Assembly (NCBI GenBank): GCA_948146395.1 | Contig: OX411544.1 | Coordinates: forward strand, 89,632,632 to 89,696,631 | DNA: 64,000 bases | Reading direction: 5' to 3' | Origin: Fragum whitleyi | Lineage: Eukaryota; Mollusca; Bivalvia; Cardiida; Cardiidae | Part shown: positions 11,701 through 24,300 of the stretch, in pieces | Layout of the letters: every line of letters begins with the position of its first letter | Numbering within the stretch: the stretch's first letter is position 1 | Program-made: the position numbers and the translations under genes | The notes under the pieces: model-generated | Told to the model about the DNA's origin: nothing | The model's input: the letters and a program-made list of their open reading frames with translations, nothing else | Databases searched by the model: none

Positions 11701-11805
11701 CTGGCTTGATTAGAGGAAAATCCCAAAGCATTATGTAAGTGAGTGAAGGATTTGGTAAAATTTCTTGCCAAATATTCTTAATTTCTCATTAGATTTGACC
11801 AAATC

Positions 11806-11869
11806 GACGGCTCAGTGTGGAAACAGCTGTAACTGCCTGGCAGTTACTACTGTTTCGACACTGAGCCAT
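11806..11869. repeat. Short palindromic element
   Basis: ACGGCTCAGTGTGGAAACAG pairs with its inverted copy ending CACTGAGCCAT around a GCCTGGCAG centre. Sister copies lie at 24876-24947 and 52598-52666. Confidence 0.65.
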
Positions 11870-12031
11870 AGAAATGAAGAGTTATTTTTGCACATGACAT
11901 TAGGAGCTTGAATTATCCCTGTTATGACTAATGGTTGTTTGAATGAACTTTTCCAGCAGGCCTATGGAGAAAAAAGTTTGTGTCGACTGTCAAACCCTAC
12001 ACTCCCATATGTTGTTCTTTACTTGATTCAG

Positions 12032-12063
12032 GAATGTAGATTGTGAAGACCCTGTTTATAAAA
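12032..12063 (+). promoter_or_regulatory. 5' leader of TRNT1 coding exon with start-stop uORF
   Basis: The exon probably begins after the CAG at 12029-12031, which is preceded by a pyrimidine-rich tract. The leader contains ATGTAG at 12034-12039, a start codon followed directly by a stop, 24 nt before the main ATG. The TAG is in frame with the TRNT1 CDS and blocks any N-terminal extension through this acceptor. Alternative acceptors after 12039 or 12048 would bypass it. Confidence 0.5.
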
Positions 12064-12330
12064 ATGAAGCTGGACTCGAAAGAATTTAAGGCTCTGTTCA
12101 CACCAGAGCTTCAGAAGCTGTCCTCCCTATTTGAAAAGAATGGTTATGAAATACGAATAGCTGGTGGGGCAGTGAGAGATATGTTGATGGGACATGAATG
12201 CCATGATCTTGACTTTGCTACGACAGCAACCCCAGACCAGATGAAGGAAATGTTTGAACTAGCTGGAGTTCGTATGATCAATGCTAATGGGGAGAGTCAT
12301 GGGACAATAACTGCTAGAATAAATGACAAG
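12064..12330 (+). CDS. TRNT1: TRNT1 coding exon 1
   Basis: Encodes residues 1-89, from [19 protein letters not shown] to the phase-0 end ARINDK, with donor GTAATA. Contains GGAVRD and the catalytic DLD. The Met at 12064 is the first ATG in frame after the TAG at 12037. Confidence 0.93.
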
Positions 12331-15300
12331 GTAATAAATATAGACTTGAATTTTCTTATAGTTTTTTAGCTCTCCCCAGCACAATATGCTCAGGGGAGCT
12401 TTTAGAACCATCCTGAGTCTGTTATGTTGTCAACTTTCTTAAAACTTCTCCTGAACCACTAGTCCAATTTCATTTGTAATCATTCCAGAATGTTACCTGG
12501 TGAGTGGTGACCCATTTCAAAAATTATTTGCAAAATTCTGATTGGCTTTTCAATATGGTTGAGCCTTTTTTACTATGAAATCTTTGAACAAATCTCCTCT
12601 AAAATCAATAGCATATTTCAATGAAATTTTGCCAGACTGTTCATTGACTTTCTCTTTTACAAAATTGTTTCAAGAATATTCCTTGGGTGACTCTTTTTCA
12701 AAATTGCAATATTCTGATTTGCTTTTAAATATGGGCTTGGCAGTGCGGGTGGTTTTTCTTTTAATCTTTAAAGATCACCTCAGAAGGATATGGACCAAAT
12801 TTGATGAAACTTTGTGAGAATGTTTTTGGTTGACAACCACTGGACCAATTAATTTGAGGTGAGCGGTTAGGGGCTGTTGTGGCTCTCTTGATTGTGTTAA
12901 AAGTATTTTCCATTGGATGTATGACTGTAATGAAATGATTTGTGAAAAAAGACATAATCACCTAAAGTAATTTTTCTAAAGACATTGACTAATTGATTGA
13001 ATGGTGTTTGGTGTTTCAACATTTTAGCTCGGCTGTTTTCAAAGAAAACCCAAGGTATTGCTATAGCCTTTGTGTTGTTGTTATCGTCATGGGAAAACTT
13101 TGACATTCTGTGATATCTCTTATTCTACTGAAAGCATTTTCTGGAAACTTGGCACACATGTTCAACATCAAAAGAGCAACCTATACTATCAAAGGGGATA
13201 ACTCTAGATGGAACAAATTATGCCCCTTTTTTGACTTAGATTTTTTTCCCACCATCCAGCACTCAACAGCCGAGCATAGGCACCTGTAGGCTGTGCTCTT
13301 GTTTAAGTTATATCGTGGCGACTGAGCACCTAACAATGGTTTCCTGGTATTCCTCTTACAAGTACAACCACTACATCCTTTCCTAGCCTCCAGCTTCTAT
13401 CTCACATTTGTCTACAATTATCAACCTATTGATGAGAGAAAAATAGTCTGAAAGAATGAGTGTCGTAGTTGGGAAACGAACATTGGACCTCTAGACTGAC
13501 AGTCTGACGCGCTACCAACTGCGCTATGATGGCAGCCTTGAATGGAGTTTTATGCCGCTTTCAACATTTTTTCAGTTATATTGCGGTGGCTTGAGTACTT
13601 GACAATGAATTCCTGTTATTTCTCTCACCAATACAACCATCACATCCTTTCCTAGCCTCCAGCTGCTTTCTCACATAGGTCTACAATTATAAACCCATTG
13701 ATGAGAGACAAATAGTTGGAAAGAATGAGTGCCGCAGTTGGGGATCAAACCTGGGATTTCTAGATTTTAAAGACAGAACATTATCTGTTGTCAAAGGAGG
13801 TATTGCTATGTTTCATGAAATTTTGTTTGAGCTTTGGTGGTTTTGGAACAAAACGTTGAGCATTTATTGCATGGACCCTGTTGTTGGTGCAGTAAACTAA
13901 AACCTTGGTCATTTTCCATTGTCATTATGAATAATTACTTGAAACTTTGCATGAACTTCCATATTAATATCACAAGAGAAAGTAGCAGTATCAAGGGGCA
14001 TAACTCTTAAAAGTATTTTTGATAAAATTATAGCTCACTTTTTGCTCTACTGACCTTCTGTTTGATTGTTGTGTCAAAGGTTTCTTTTGAAAATGAAAGG
14101 ATGCTTCAGTAAAAAGAACAATGACAGGAAGATCAATCTTTTGAAGAATGAAGGCAGAATAGTATATGCTTTTTTAGAGAAATGGCAGAAAGGCCAATGC
14201 TGTAAGAACAATGACATAAAGGTCTATGTTTGAAAGAGAAATGGCAGAAAGTTCCATTTTCAGAGCAATAGAAGAAAGGAGATCCTTTTAAGGGCCTTTA
14301 AAGAAAATCCAATGTTGAAAAGAACAAGCACAGAAAGGCAAAGTTTTGAAAAATAAAGTTAGGAAGTTCTATGTTCAAAAGAACAATTGGCAGAAAAGGG
14401 CAATGTTTAAAGAACAATCAAAGAAAAGTCAAGTACAAATGAACAATGATAAAAATGTCTCATAGAACAAATGCAAAGAGGTTGATGTTTTAAAGATCCA
14501 CGGCTGAAAAGTCAGTGTTAAAAACCAAAGGCAGAAAGTCTGTGTTTAAAAGCAATTGCAAGCTGCTGTTGTAGCGCAGTTGGTTGTGCATTGGACTGTC
14601 AATCTAGAGGTCCTGGATTAAATTATCTTTTAAGAGGCCTTGGAAGAAAAGCTTAAGTTTAATGTAACAACCACTGAAAGGCCAAGTTTTAAAAAAGGAA
14701 AAGCAGAAAGTTTAAGTGTTCTAAAGAACAATGGCAGAAAAGGTCAATGTTTTAAAGAACAATAAAAAAAAGCCAATGTCCAAATAAACAATAGCAGAAA
14801 GGTCTATTTTAGAAGACAATGGCAAAAGGCCAATGATAAATGGCAGAAAGGTCTGTTTTCAAGAATATGACAGAAATATCTATGTTTTTAAGAACAATGA
14901 TAAAAAGGTCTATGCTTTTAAGAACAAAGGCAGTCTAGTCTATGTTTTTAGGAGCAATGGCAGAGGAGTCAATATAACAAAGGTGGGGAGGTCTATGTTT
15001 TTAAAACAAAGGCAGAGAAGTTTTAAAGAAGAATTTGTTTGTTTTGTTTGAATTGGATTTTACGCCGCTTTCAACAATTTTGCAGTTATTTCGTGGCGGC
15101 CGGAGCACCTAACAATGGATTCCTGGTATTTCTTTCACCCGTACTACCATTACACCCTTTCCTAGCCTCCGACTGCTATCTCACATAGGTTTACGATTAT
15201 ATCAACCCATTGGTGAGAAACAAACGTCGGAAAGGATATTTGCCGCCACCAGGTTTAAAGAAGAAAGGCAGAAAATTCTATTTTTTTAAGAACAATGACA

Positions 15301-18300
15301 AAAAGGTCATCATTTTGAAGACAAAGGCAGAGAGGTCTAGGTTTTGAAGAACAAAGTAAAAAAAGTCAATGTTTGAAGAGCAGTGACAGAAAGAGCATGT
15401 TTTAAACAAATTTGGCAGAAAGGTCAATGCTTTGAAGAACTAAGTCAGAGATCTATGTTATGAAGATCAAGCACGAAAAAGTCTATTTTGATGAGTAAAC
15501 GAAAATAAGTCTTTGTTTTGAACAACAAGGAAGAAATGGTCTATGTTTTGAAGAACAAAGGTAGAAAGGTCTATGTTTTGAAGAACAAGGGTAGAAAGGT
15601 CTATGTTTTGAAGAACAAGGACAGAATGGTCGGTGTTTTCAAGAACAAGTACAGAAAGGTCTATGTTTTTTCAAGAACAAGGACAAAAAAGTCTATGTTT
15701 TGAGGAACATGGAAAGAAAGGTCTATGTTTTGAAGAACAAGGACAGAAAGGTCTATGTTTTCAAGAACAAGGACAGAAAGGTCTATGTTTTCAAAAACAT
15801 AGACAGAAAGGCTTATGTTTTGAAGAACAAGGACAGGAAAGTCTATGTTTTGAAGATCAAGATCAGGAACAAAGGTAGAGAGGTCTGATTTCAAGAACAA
15901 GGACAGAAAGGTCTATGTTTTCAAAAACAAGGACAGAAAGGTCTATGTTTTGAAGAACAAGGACAGGAAAGTCAATGTTTTGAAGATCAAGAACAAAGGT
16001 AGAGAGGTCTGATTTGAAGAATAAAGGTATGGAGGTCTAAATTTTGAAGAACAAGGATAATTAAGTCTATGTTTTGAAGAACAAGGACCAAAAGTCTATG
16101 TTTTAAAGAACAAGGACAGAAAGGTCTATGCTTTGAGGAATAAAGGACAAAAAGGTCTATAACTTGGAAAACAGGGACAGGAAGGTCTACATTTAGAAGA
16201 ACAAGGATAATTAAGTCTATGTTTTCAAGAACAAGGACAGAAAGGTCTATGTTTTCAAAAATAAGGACAGAAAGGTCTATGTTTTGAAGAACAAGGACAA
16301 GAAAGTCTATGTTTTGAAGATCAAGATCAGAAAGTTCTATGTTTCAAGAACAAAGGTAGAGAGATCTGATTTGAAAAATAAAGGTATGGAGGTCCTAATT
16401 TTGAAGAACAAGGATAATTAAGTCTATGTTTTGAAGAACAAGGACCAAAAGTCTTTGTTTTGAAGAACAAGGACAGAAAGGTCTTTGTTTTGAGGAAAAA
16501 AGGACAAAAAGGTCTATAATTTGGAAAACAGGGCAGGAAGGTCTACATTTTGAAGAACAAGGATAATTAAGTCTATGTTTTCAAGAACAAGGACGAAAAG
16601 GTCTATGTTATAAGGAACAAGGACAGAATGTTTATGTTTTGTGGAACAAGGACAGAAAAGTCTATGTTTTGAAGAACAAGGACAAATTAAGTCTGTGTTT
16701 TGAAGAACAAGGACAGAAAGGTCTATGTTTTGAAGATCGAGGATAGAAAGATCTAAGTTATCAAAAACAAGGACAGAAAGGTCTATGATTTCAAGAACAA
16801 GCACAAGAAAGGTCTATGTTTTCAAGAACAAGGAAGAAAAGGTCTATGTTATGTAGAATAAGGACAGAATGTTTTTGTTTTGAGGAACAAGGACAAAAAA
16901 GTTTATGTTTTGAAGAACAAGGACAGAAAGGTCAATGTTTTGAAGAATAAGGACAAAAAGTCTATGTTTTCAACTAGGACAGAAAGGTCTTTGTTTTCAA
17001 GAACAAGGACAGAAAGGTCTATGTTTTCAAGAACATGGACATAAAAGTCTATGATTTGAGGAACAAGTACAGAAAGGTCTATGTTTTGAGGAAATGGACA
17101 GATGGGTCTTTGTTTCGAAGAACAAGGACAGGAATGTCTACATTTTGATGAACATGGATAATTAAGTCTATGTTTTGAAGAACAAGGAGAAGAAAGGTCA
17201 TTGTTTTATAGAATAAGGACAGAAAGGTCTATGTTTTCAAGAACAACGATAATTAACTTATTTTTTTAGGAACAAGGAAAGAAGGGTCTATGTTTTGAGG
17301 AACAAGGACAGAAAGGTCTATGTTTTGAAGAACAAGGGCAGGCATGTCTACTTTTTGAAGAACATGGAAAATTAGGTCTATGTTTTGAAGAACAAGGACA
17401 AAAAGTCCCTTTTTTTGAAGAACAGGGACAGAAAGGCCTATGTTTTCAAGAACAAGGACAGAAAGGTCTATGTTTTGAAGAACAAGGACAGGAAGGTCTT
17501 TATTTTGAAGAACAAGGACAAAAAGTGTATGTTTTCAAGAACTAGAACAGAAAGGCCTATGTTTTCAAGAACAAGGACAGAAAGGTCTATGTTTTCAAGA
17601 ACAAGGACAGAAAGGTCTATTTTCTGAAGAACATGGATAATTAAGTCTATGTCTGAGGAACAAGGACAGAAAGGTCTCCGTTTTGAGGAAAAGGACAGAA
17701 GCATCTTTGTTTTGAAGAACAAGGACAGGAATGTCTACATTTTGAAGATCAAGGACAGAAAGGTCTATGTTTTGAAGAACAAGGATAATTAACTTATGTT
17801 TAAAGAACAAGAAAAAAAAAAACTATGTTTTGAATAACAAGGAAAGAATGGCCTATGTTTTGAGGAAAAGGGCAGAAAGGTCTATGTTTTGAAGATCAGG
17901 GACAGGAATGTCTACATTTTGAAGAACAAGGACAAAAAAAGTCTATGTTTTGAGGAACATGGACAGAAAGGTCTATGTTTTGAAGAACAAGGAAAAAAAG
18001 TCTTTGTTTTGAAGAACAAGGACAGAAAGGCCTATGTTTTCAAGAACAAGGACAGAAAGGTCTATGTTTTCAAGAACAAGGACAGAAAGGTCTATGTTTT
18101 GAAGATCAAGGACAGCAAGATCTAAGTTATCAGGAACAAAGACAGAAAGGTCTTTGTTTTCAAGAACAAGGACAAGAAATGTCTATGTTTTCAAAAACAA
18201 GGACAGAAAGGTCTATGTTTTGAAGAAAAAGGACAGAAAGGTCTATGTTTTCAAAAACTAAGGAAGGGAGGTCTGTTTTGAACAACAAAGGCAGAGAGGT

Positions 18301-21300
18301 CTTTGTTTTGAGAAACAATGATAGAAAGTTTTTCCTTTTGAAGAACAAGGACAGAAAGGTATGTTTTCTAGAACAAAAGAAGAGAAGTCTATGAGGAACA
18401 AGGACAGAAAAGCCTATGTTTTGAAGAACAAGGTCAGAAAGGTCTCTAATTCTAAGAACAAGGACAATTAAGTCTATGTTTTCAAGAACAAGGACAGAAA
18501 GGTCTATGTTTTGAAGATCAAGGACAGCAAGATCTAAATTATCAGGAACAAAGACAGAAAGGTCTTTGTTTTCAAGAACAAGGACAAGAAATGTCTATGT
18601 TTTCAAGAACAATGAAGAAAAGGTCTACTTTATGAGGAACAAGGACAGAATGTTTATGTTTTTAGGAACAAAGACAAAAAAGTCTATGTTTTGAGACAAG
18701 GGCAGAAAGGTCCATGTTTTGAAGAATATGGACAAAAAGTCTATGTTTTCAAGAACTAGGACAGAAAGGTCTATGTTTTCAAGAACAAGGACAATTAAGT
18801 CTATGTTTTCAAGAACAAGGACAGAAAGGTCTATGCTTTGAAGATCAAGGACAGCAAGATCTAAGTTATCAGGAACAAAGACAGAAAGGTCTTTGTTTTC
18901 AAGAACAAGGACAAGAAATGTCTATGTTTTCAAGAACAAGGAAGAAAAGGTCTACTTTATGAGGAACAAGGACAGAATGTTTATGTTTTTAGGAACAAAG
19001 ACAAAAAAGTCTATGTTTTGAGACAAGGACAGAAAGGTCTATGTTTTGAAGAATATGGACAAAAAGTCTTTGTTTTAAAGAACAAGGACAGAAAGGTCTA
19101 TGTTTTCAAAAACAAGGACAGAAAGGTCTATGTTTTCAAAAACAAGGAAAGAAAGGTCTATGACTTGAAGAACAAGGACAAGAAAGTCTATGTTTTGAAG
19201 ATGAAGATCAGAATGGTCAATGTTTTCAAGAACAAAGTTAGAGAGGTCTATGTTTTTCAAGAACAAGGTTAGAAACATCTATGTTTTTAAGAACAATGGA
19301 AGCAAGGTCTGATTTGAAGAACAAGGACACAAAGGTCTATGTTTTCAAGAACAAGGGCATAAGGGGATGTTATCAACTAACAAGGACAGAAAAGTCTATG
19401 TTTTGAAGAACAAGGATAGAAAGGTCTATGTTTCGAAGAACAAGGACAAAAAAGTCTCTGTTTTGAAGATCAAGATCAGAAAGGTCTATGTTTTCAAGAA
19501 CAAAGAAAGGGAGGTCTGTTTTGAACAACAAAGGCAGAGAGGTCTTTGTTTTGAGATACAATGATTGAAAGTTTTTCCTTTTGAAGAACAAGGACAGAAA
19601 GGTATGTTTTCTAGAACAAAAGAAGAGAAGTCTATGAGGAACAAGGACAGAAAAGCCTTTGTTTTGAAGAACAAGGTCAGAAAGGTCTCTATTTCTAAGA
19701 ACAAGGACAATTAAGTCTATGTTTTCAAGAACAAGGACAGAAAGGTCTATGTTTTGAAGATCAAGGACAGCAAGATCTAAGTTATCAGGAACAAAGACAG
19801 AAAGGTCTTTGTTTTCAAGAACAAGGACAAGAAATGTCTATGTTTTCAAGAACAAGGAAGAAAAGGTCTATGTTATGAGGAACAAGGACAGAATGTTTAT
19901 GTTTTTAGGAACAAAGACAAAAAAGTCTATGTTTTGAGACAAGGACAGAAAGGTCTATGTTTTGAAGAATATGGACAAAAAGTCTATGTTTTCAAGAACA
20001 AGGACAGAAAGGTCTATGTTTTCAAAAACAAGGACAGAAAGGTCTATGATTTGAAGAACAAGGACAGAAAGGTCTTTGTTTTGAAGATGAAGATCAGAAT
20101 GGTCAATGTTTTCAAGAACAAAGTTAGAGAGGTCCATGTTTTTCAAGAACAAGGTTAGAAACATCTATGTTTTTAAGAACAATGGAAGCAAGGTCTGATT
20201 TGAAGAACAAGGACAAAAAGGTCTATGTTTTAAAGAACAAGGGCATAAGGGTCCCTTTTCACCAAACAAGGAGCCGCGGCAATAGCGCAGTTGGTAGCGC
20301 GCCATACTTCTAATCCAGGGGTCTATATTCGCACGGGTTCGATCCCCGGCCGCGGCACTTATCCTTTCCGACATTTGTCTTCCACCAATGGGTAGATAAT
20401 TGTAAACCTATGTGGAATAGCAACTGGAGGCTAGGAAAGGGATGTGGTGGTAGTACTGGTGTGAGAAATACCAGGAATCCATCGTTAGGTGCTCCAGTTG
20501 TCGCAATATAACTGAGAGATTGTTGAAAGCGATGTAAAACCCCAATTCAAATCAAATCAAATCAACTAACAAGGACAGAAAAGTCTATGTTTTGAAGAAC
20601 AAGGACAAAAAGGTCTATGTTTCGAAGAACAAGGACAAAAAAGTCTCTGTTTTGAAGATCAAGATCGGAAAGGTCTTTGTTTTCAAGAACAAAGGAAGGG
20701 AGGTCTGTTTTGAACAACAAAGGCAGAGAGGTCTTTGTTTTGAGAAACAATGACAAAAAGTTTTTCCTTTTGAAGAACAAGGACAGAAAGGTATGTTTTC
20801 TAGAACAAAAGTAGAGAAGTCTATGAGGAACAAGGACAGAGAAGTCTATGTTTTGAAGAACAAGGTCAGACAGGCCTCTATTTTTAAGAACAAGGACAAT
20901 TAAGTCTATGTTTTGAAGAACAGGGACAGAATGTCTATGTTTTCAAGAACAAGGACAGAAAGGTCTAAGTTTTCAAGAACAAGGACGAAATTTGTATGTT
21001 TTGAAGAACAAAGGGAGAGAGGTCTATGTTTTGAGGAACAAGGACAGAAAGGTCTTTGTTTTGAAGAACTGGGATAGAAAGGTCTATTGTTTGAAGAACA
21101 AAGGTAGAAAGGTCTATGTTTTGAAGAACAAGGACAGGAAGATCTATGTTGTCAAGAACAAGGACAGAAACATCCATGTTTTAAAGAACAAGGATAGAAA
21201 GATGTTTGTTCTGTAAAAACTAGGACAAAAAAGTCTAAGTTTTGAAAATCAAGATCAGAAAGGTCTATGTTTTGAAAAACAAAGATAGAGAGGTCTGTGT

Positions 21301-24300
21301 TTGCAAGAACAAAGGCAGAGAGGTCTGTGTTTCAAGGAGCAACTGCAGGAATTTCTGTGTTTTAAGGTCAATGTTTGAATTAAAGATGCTCTTTCACAGA
21401 TTGGGAAATTTGCTTTTTGAAAATTTTGTAAAATTTATTGGAAGTAACAACCTCATCATGTTGAAGACTTTGAAATGATAAGATTCAATCTTGTAATGCA
21501 TGGAAAGAAAGACTGAATTTAGCGAAAATCATTCTGAAAAATAAAGCAACTCCTAACGCCTTAAAAAATATTTTTCAATTTCGAGCAAACTATTTAACCA
21601 TGGGAATTCCACATGTTTGTCTTATTCAATGAAAGATTTAAGTCAAAGTATTTGGCAGCTTGAAACTTCATATCATTGCGGGCAAAAATGAAAGTTTATT
21701 CACGGAAAAGAACAATTTTGAAATCTATAGACTGGAAATTTATAGATCGGTTTCTTTACTCATCTTGCCGCTTCAAAGAAATAAGTTACAAAATTTTTTA
21801 TATATGTTGGTTTTAGTTCCAATGACCTTGGACCATTCTGAATTGTCTAAAAATACACACATTTCCAAATCTAAGAACAAGTTTTGTATTTTTTACTATG
21901 AAAAACTGTGAAAGATCAGCTTTAAGGAGTAGTTTCTAAAACAATGAAAGAAAGAATCCTAGTTTCAAATAAAATGGCAAAAAAATCAAAAATAATGCAA
22001 AATAGTAAAAATGAAAGCTTTCTTTTCAATATTACAACAGCTCGAATATTTATTGCAGAGAAGTCCTCTCCTTGAAGTTCTTCACACATCAGAAAGGTCC
22101 CTTTCTAATAAATTAAAGGTAGAAAGGTCTGCATTCCAAATAAAAAATGAAATTGAACAATGGGTGAGAAGCATACATGTATGAAGGTGTTCCTACAAAA
22201 GAACAATAGCTGACATTTTCCTTTTGAAAAACACTGTTGTAGGAAGATCTGTTTTTAAAAGTACATAGGCAAAATGATATTTATATATTGGTAGAATAAT
22301 AAATGGCATCCTGCCCCTGCTCAGAGATCTGTCTGCATAAGTGTTTTCAAAAGTGGCTTTGTTCAATGGCAGATAGGATTCAAGGTCTGTATTGTTAATA
22401 TTTTTATGCCCCGGCTTAAAAAGATCAGAGGCATATTGTTTTATCTGTCTATCTTCAAAACTTAACCAAAAACTTAACATTGCCAATTACTTCAAGATAC
22501 AATGCTCATATTTTGTATGATGATAGACCTTGATGATATGCATCTTTAGATGTCAAGGTCATGTGAATAGGTCAAGGTCATGTGTCATGGTCAAAATTTT
22601 AAAAAAGCTGCCGTTTTGGGGGCATTCATGTTTCACAACCACATTTTTTCATCTCAATTCTGTAAACTTCTCAAAAATCTTCAGGGGTAAATTATATGGC
22701 ATATATATTTTATATTATACTATAAGCACTTATTTGTTGTGACTTTTTAGCTCACCTGAGCACTAAGAGCTTAAGGTGAGCTATTGTGATCACACAATGT
22801 CTGGCGTCCAGCGTCAGTTGTGCATCGTCCCTCGTCCACAATTTCTTTAAACATCTTCTCCTCCTAAACCAGTGGGCCAATCTTGATGAAACTTGGCAGG
22901 GATGTTCCTTGCGTCAAGCTGTACCAAAGTTGTTCAAATAAATGAAAATCACCCTTAACTTTCCCTTTAACCTTAACTAAAAGGGTGAAAATATTAAAAT
23001 CTTCAAAAATCTTCTTCTCTGAAACCAGAAGGTAGACAGCTTTCATATTTGGTTTATAGCATTATCTAGAGGACCTCTACCAAGTTTATTCATATCAAGA
23101 CACTAGGATCATATTTGGGCTCCACCCAGGCGCAACCCTTTTAGCTCATCTGAGCATGATGGGTGAAAATAGGAAAACCTTCAAAAATCTTCTTCTTCAA
23201 AACCAGAAGGCAGACAGCTTTCATATTTAGTTTGTAGCATCATCTTATGGACCTCTACCAAGTTTGTTCATATCAAGACCCTGGGGTCACATTTGGGCTC
23301 CACACATGTGCATCCCGTCTTACATAGAATCAAACAGGGAAAAGGCATATCTGTCTTGCTCTTGGCTGTAAACATTCCATGGTATTGATTTTATGTAGAA
23401 ATTTTCTCCTTTTTGACATCTGCCTATTTAAATAATGTGATGTCCCAGGAGTCAAAGAGACACAGGTGAGCGATCTAGGACCATCTTGGTCCTATTTGTT
23501 TTTAGCTCACCGGAGCACGAAGTGCTCAAGGTGAGCTTTTGTGGTCGAGTGATGTCCGTCGTCCGTTGTGTGTCGTGTGGTGTGTGTCGTGTGGCGTGTG
23601 TCGTCAACATTTACCTTGTAGACACTCTGGAGGCCACATTTTTTGCCCGATCAACCTGAAATTTGGTCAGAATGATTGTCTTGATGAAATCTCGTACAAG
23701 TTCGAAATTGGGTCAAGTGGGGTCAAAAATGAGGTCACGGGGTCAAATGTTAGAAAAACCTTGTAGACACTCTAGAAGCCATATTTTTTGCCAAATCAAC
23801 CTGAAATTTGGTCAGAATGATTGTCCTGATGAAATCTCGGACAAGTTCAAATTTGGTCAAGTGGGGTCAAAAATAAGGTCACAGGGTCAAATCTTAGAAA
23901 AACCTTGTAGACTTTGTAGAAGCCATATTTTTTGCCCAATCAACCTGAAATTTGCTCAGAATGATTGTCCTGATGAAATCTCGGACAAGTTCAAAATTGG
24001 GTCAAGTGGGGTCAAAAATGAGGTCACAGGGTCAAATCTTAGAAAAACCTTGTAGACACTCTAGAAGCCATATATTTTTCCCAATCAACCTGAAATGTGG
24101 TCAGAATGATTGTCTTGATGAAATCTCGGACAAGTTTGAAATTGGGTCAAGTGGGGTCAAAAACTAGGTCATAGGATCAAATCTTAGAAAAGCCTTGTAA
24201 GCAGTGTAGAGGCATCATATTTTGCCCAATCAACCGGAAATTTAGTCAGAATTCTCCATCCTATCTAAATCTACGTTAATTAATTTTTGACAGTTCATTC

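Larger units (their letters stand above)
14110..21372 (+). repeat. ~7.3 kb minisatellite array, 30-bp unit, in TRNT1 intron 1
   Basis: Roughly 240 copies of a 30-bp unit with core GGTCTATGTTTTGAAG followed by AACAAGGACAGAAA. A C/G variant gives TTTTCAAG. Units are nearly uniform at 15.5-21.2 kb and strongly diverged at 14.1-15.0 kb. Because 30 is divisible by 3, several frames on both strands stay open and give artefactual ORFs with ten-residue periods ([10 protein letters not shown] sense, [10 protein letters not shown] antisense). SINE pieces interrupt it at 14568, 15047 and 20272. No transcript function is evident. Confidence 0.95.

Noticed and set aside
20272..20360. Possible functional tRNA gene
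   Set aside because: A and B boxes and end pairing are present, but three extra bases precede the A box, no sound anticodon arm can be drawn and it is joined to a SINE body.
15518..21216. Many 60-96 codon ORFs on both strands in the minisatellite
   Set aside because: They follow the 30-bp repeat with ten-residue periodicity in several overlapping frames; no start context, domain or unique sequence supports a gene.
23828..23850. Possible hammerhead ribozyme core (CTGATGAAATC)
   Set aside because: No stem II followed by GAAA and no stem I/III pairing; the word varies between tandem cores.
23539..24167. Overlapping ORFs rich in [11 protein letters not shown]
   Set aside because: They are translations of the ~145-bp Helitron-like core and repeat with it.
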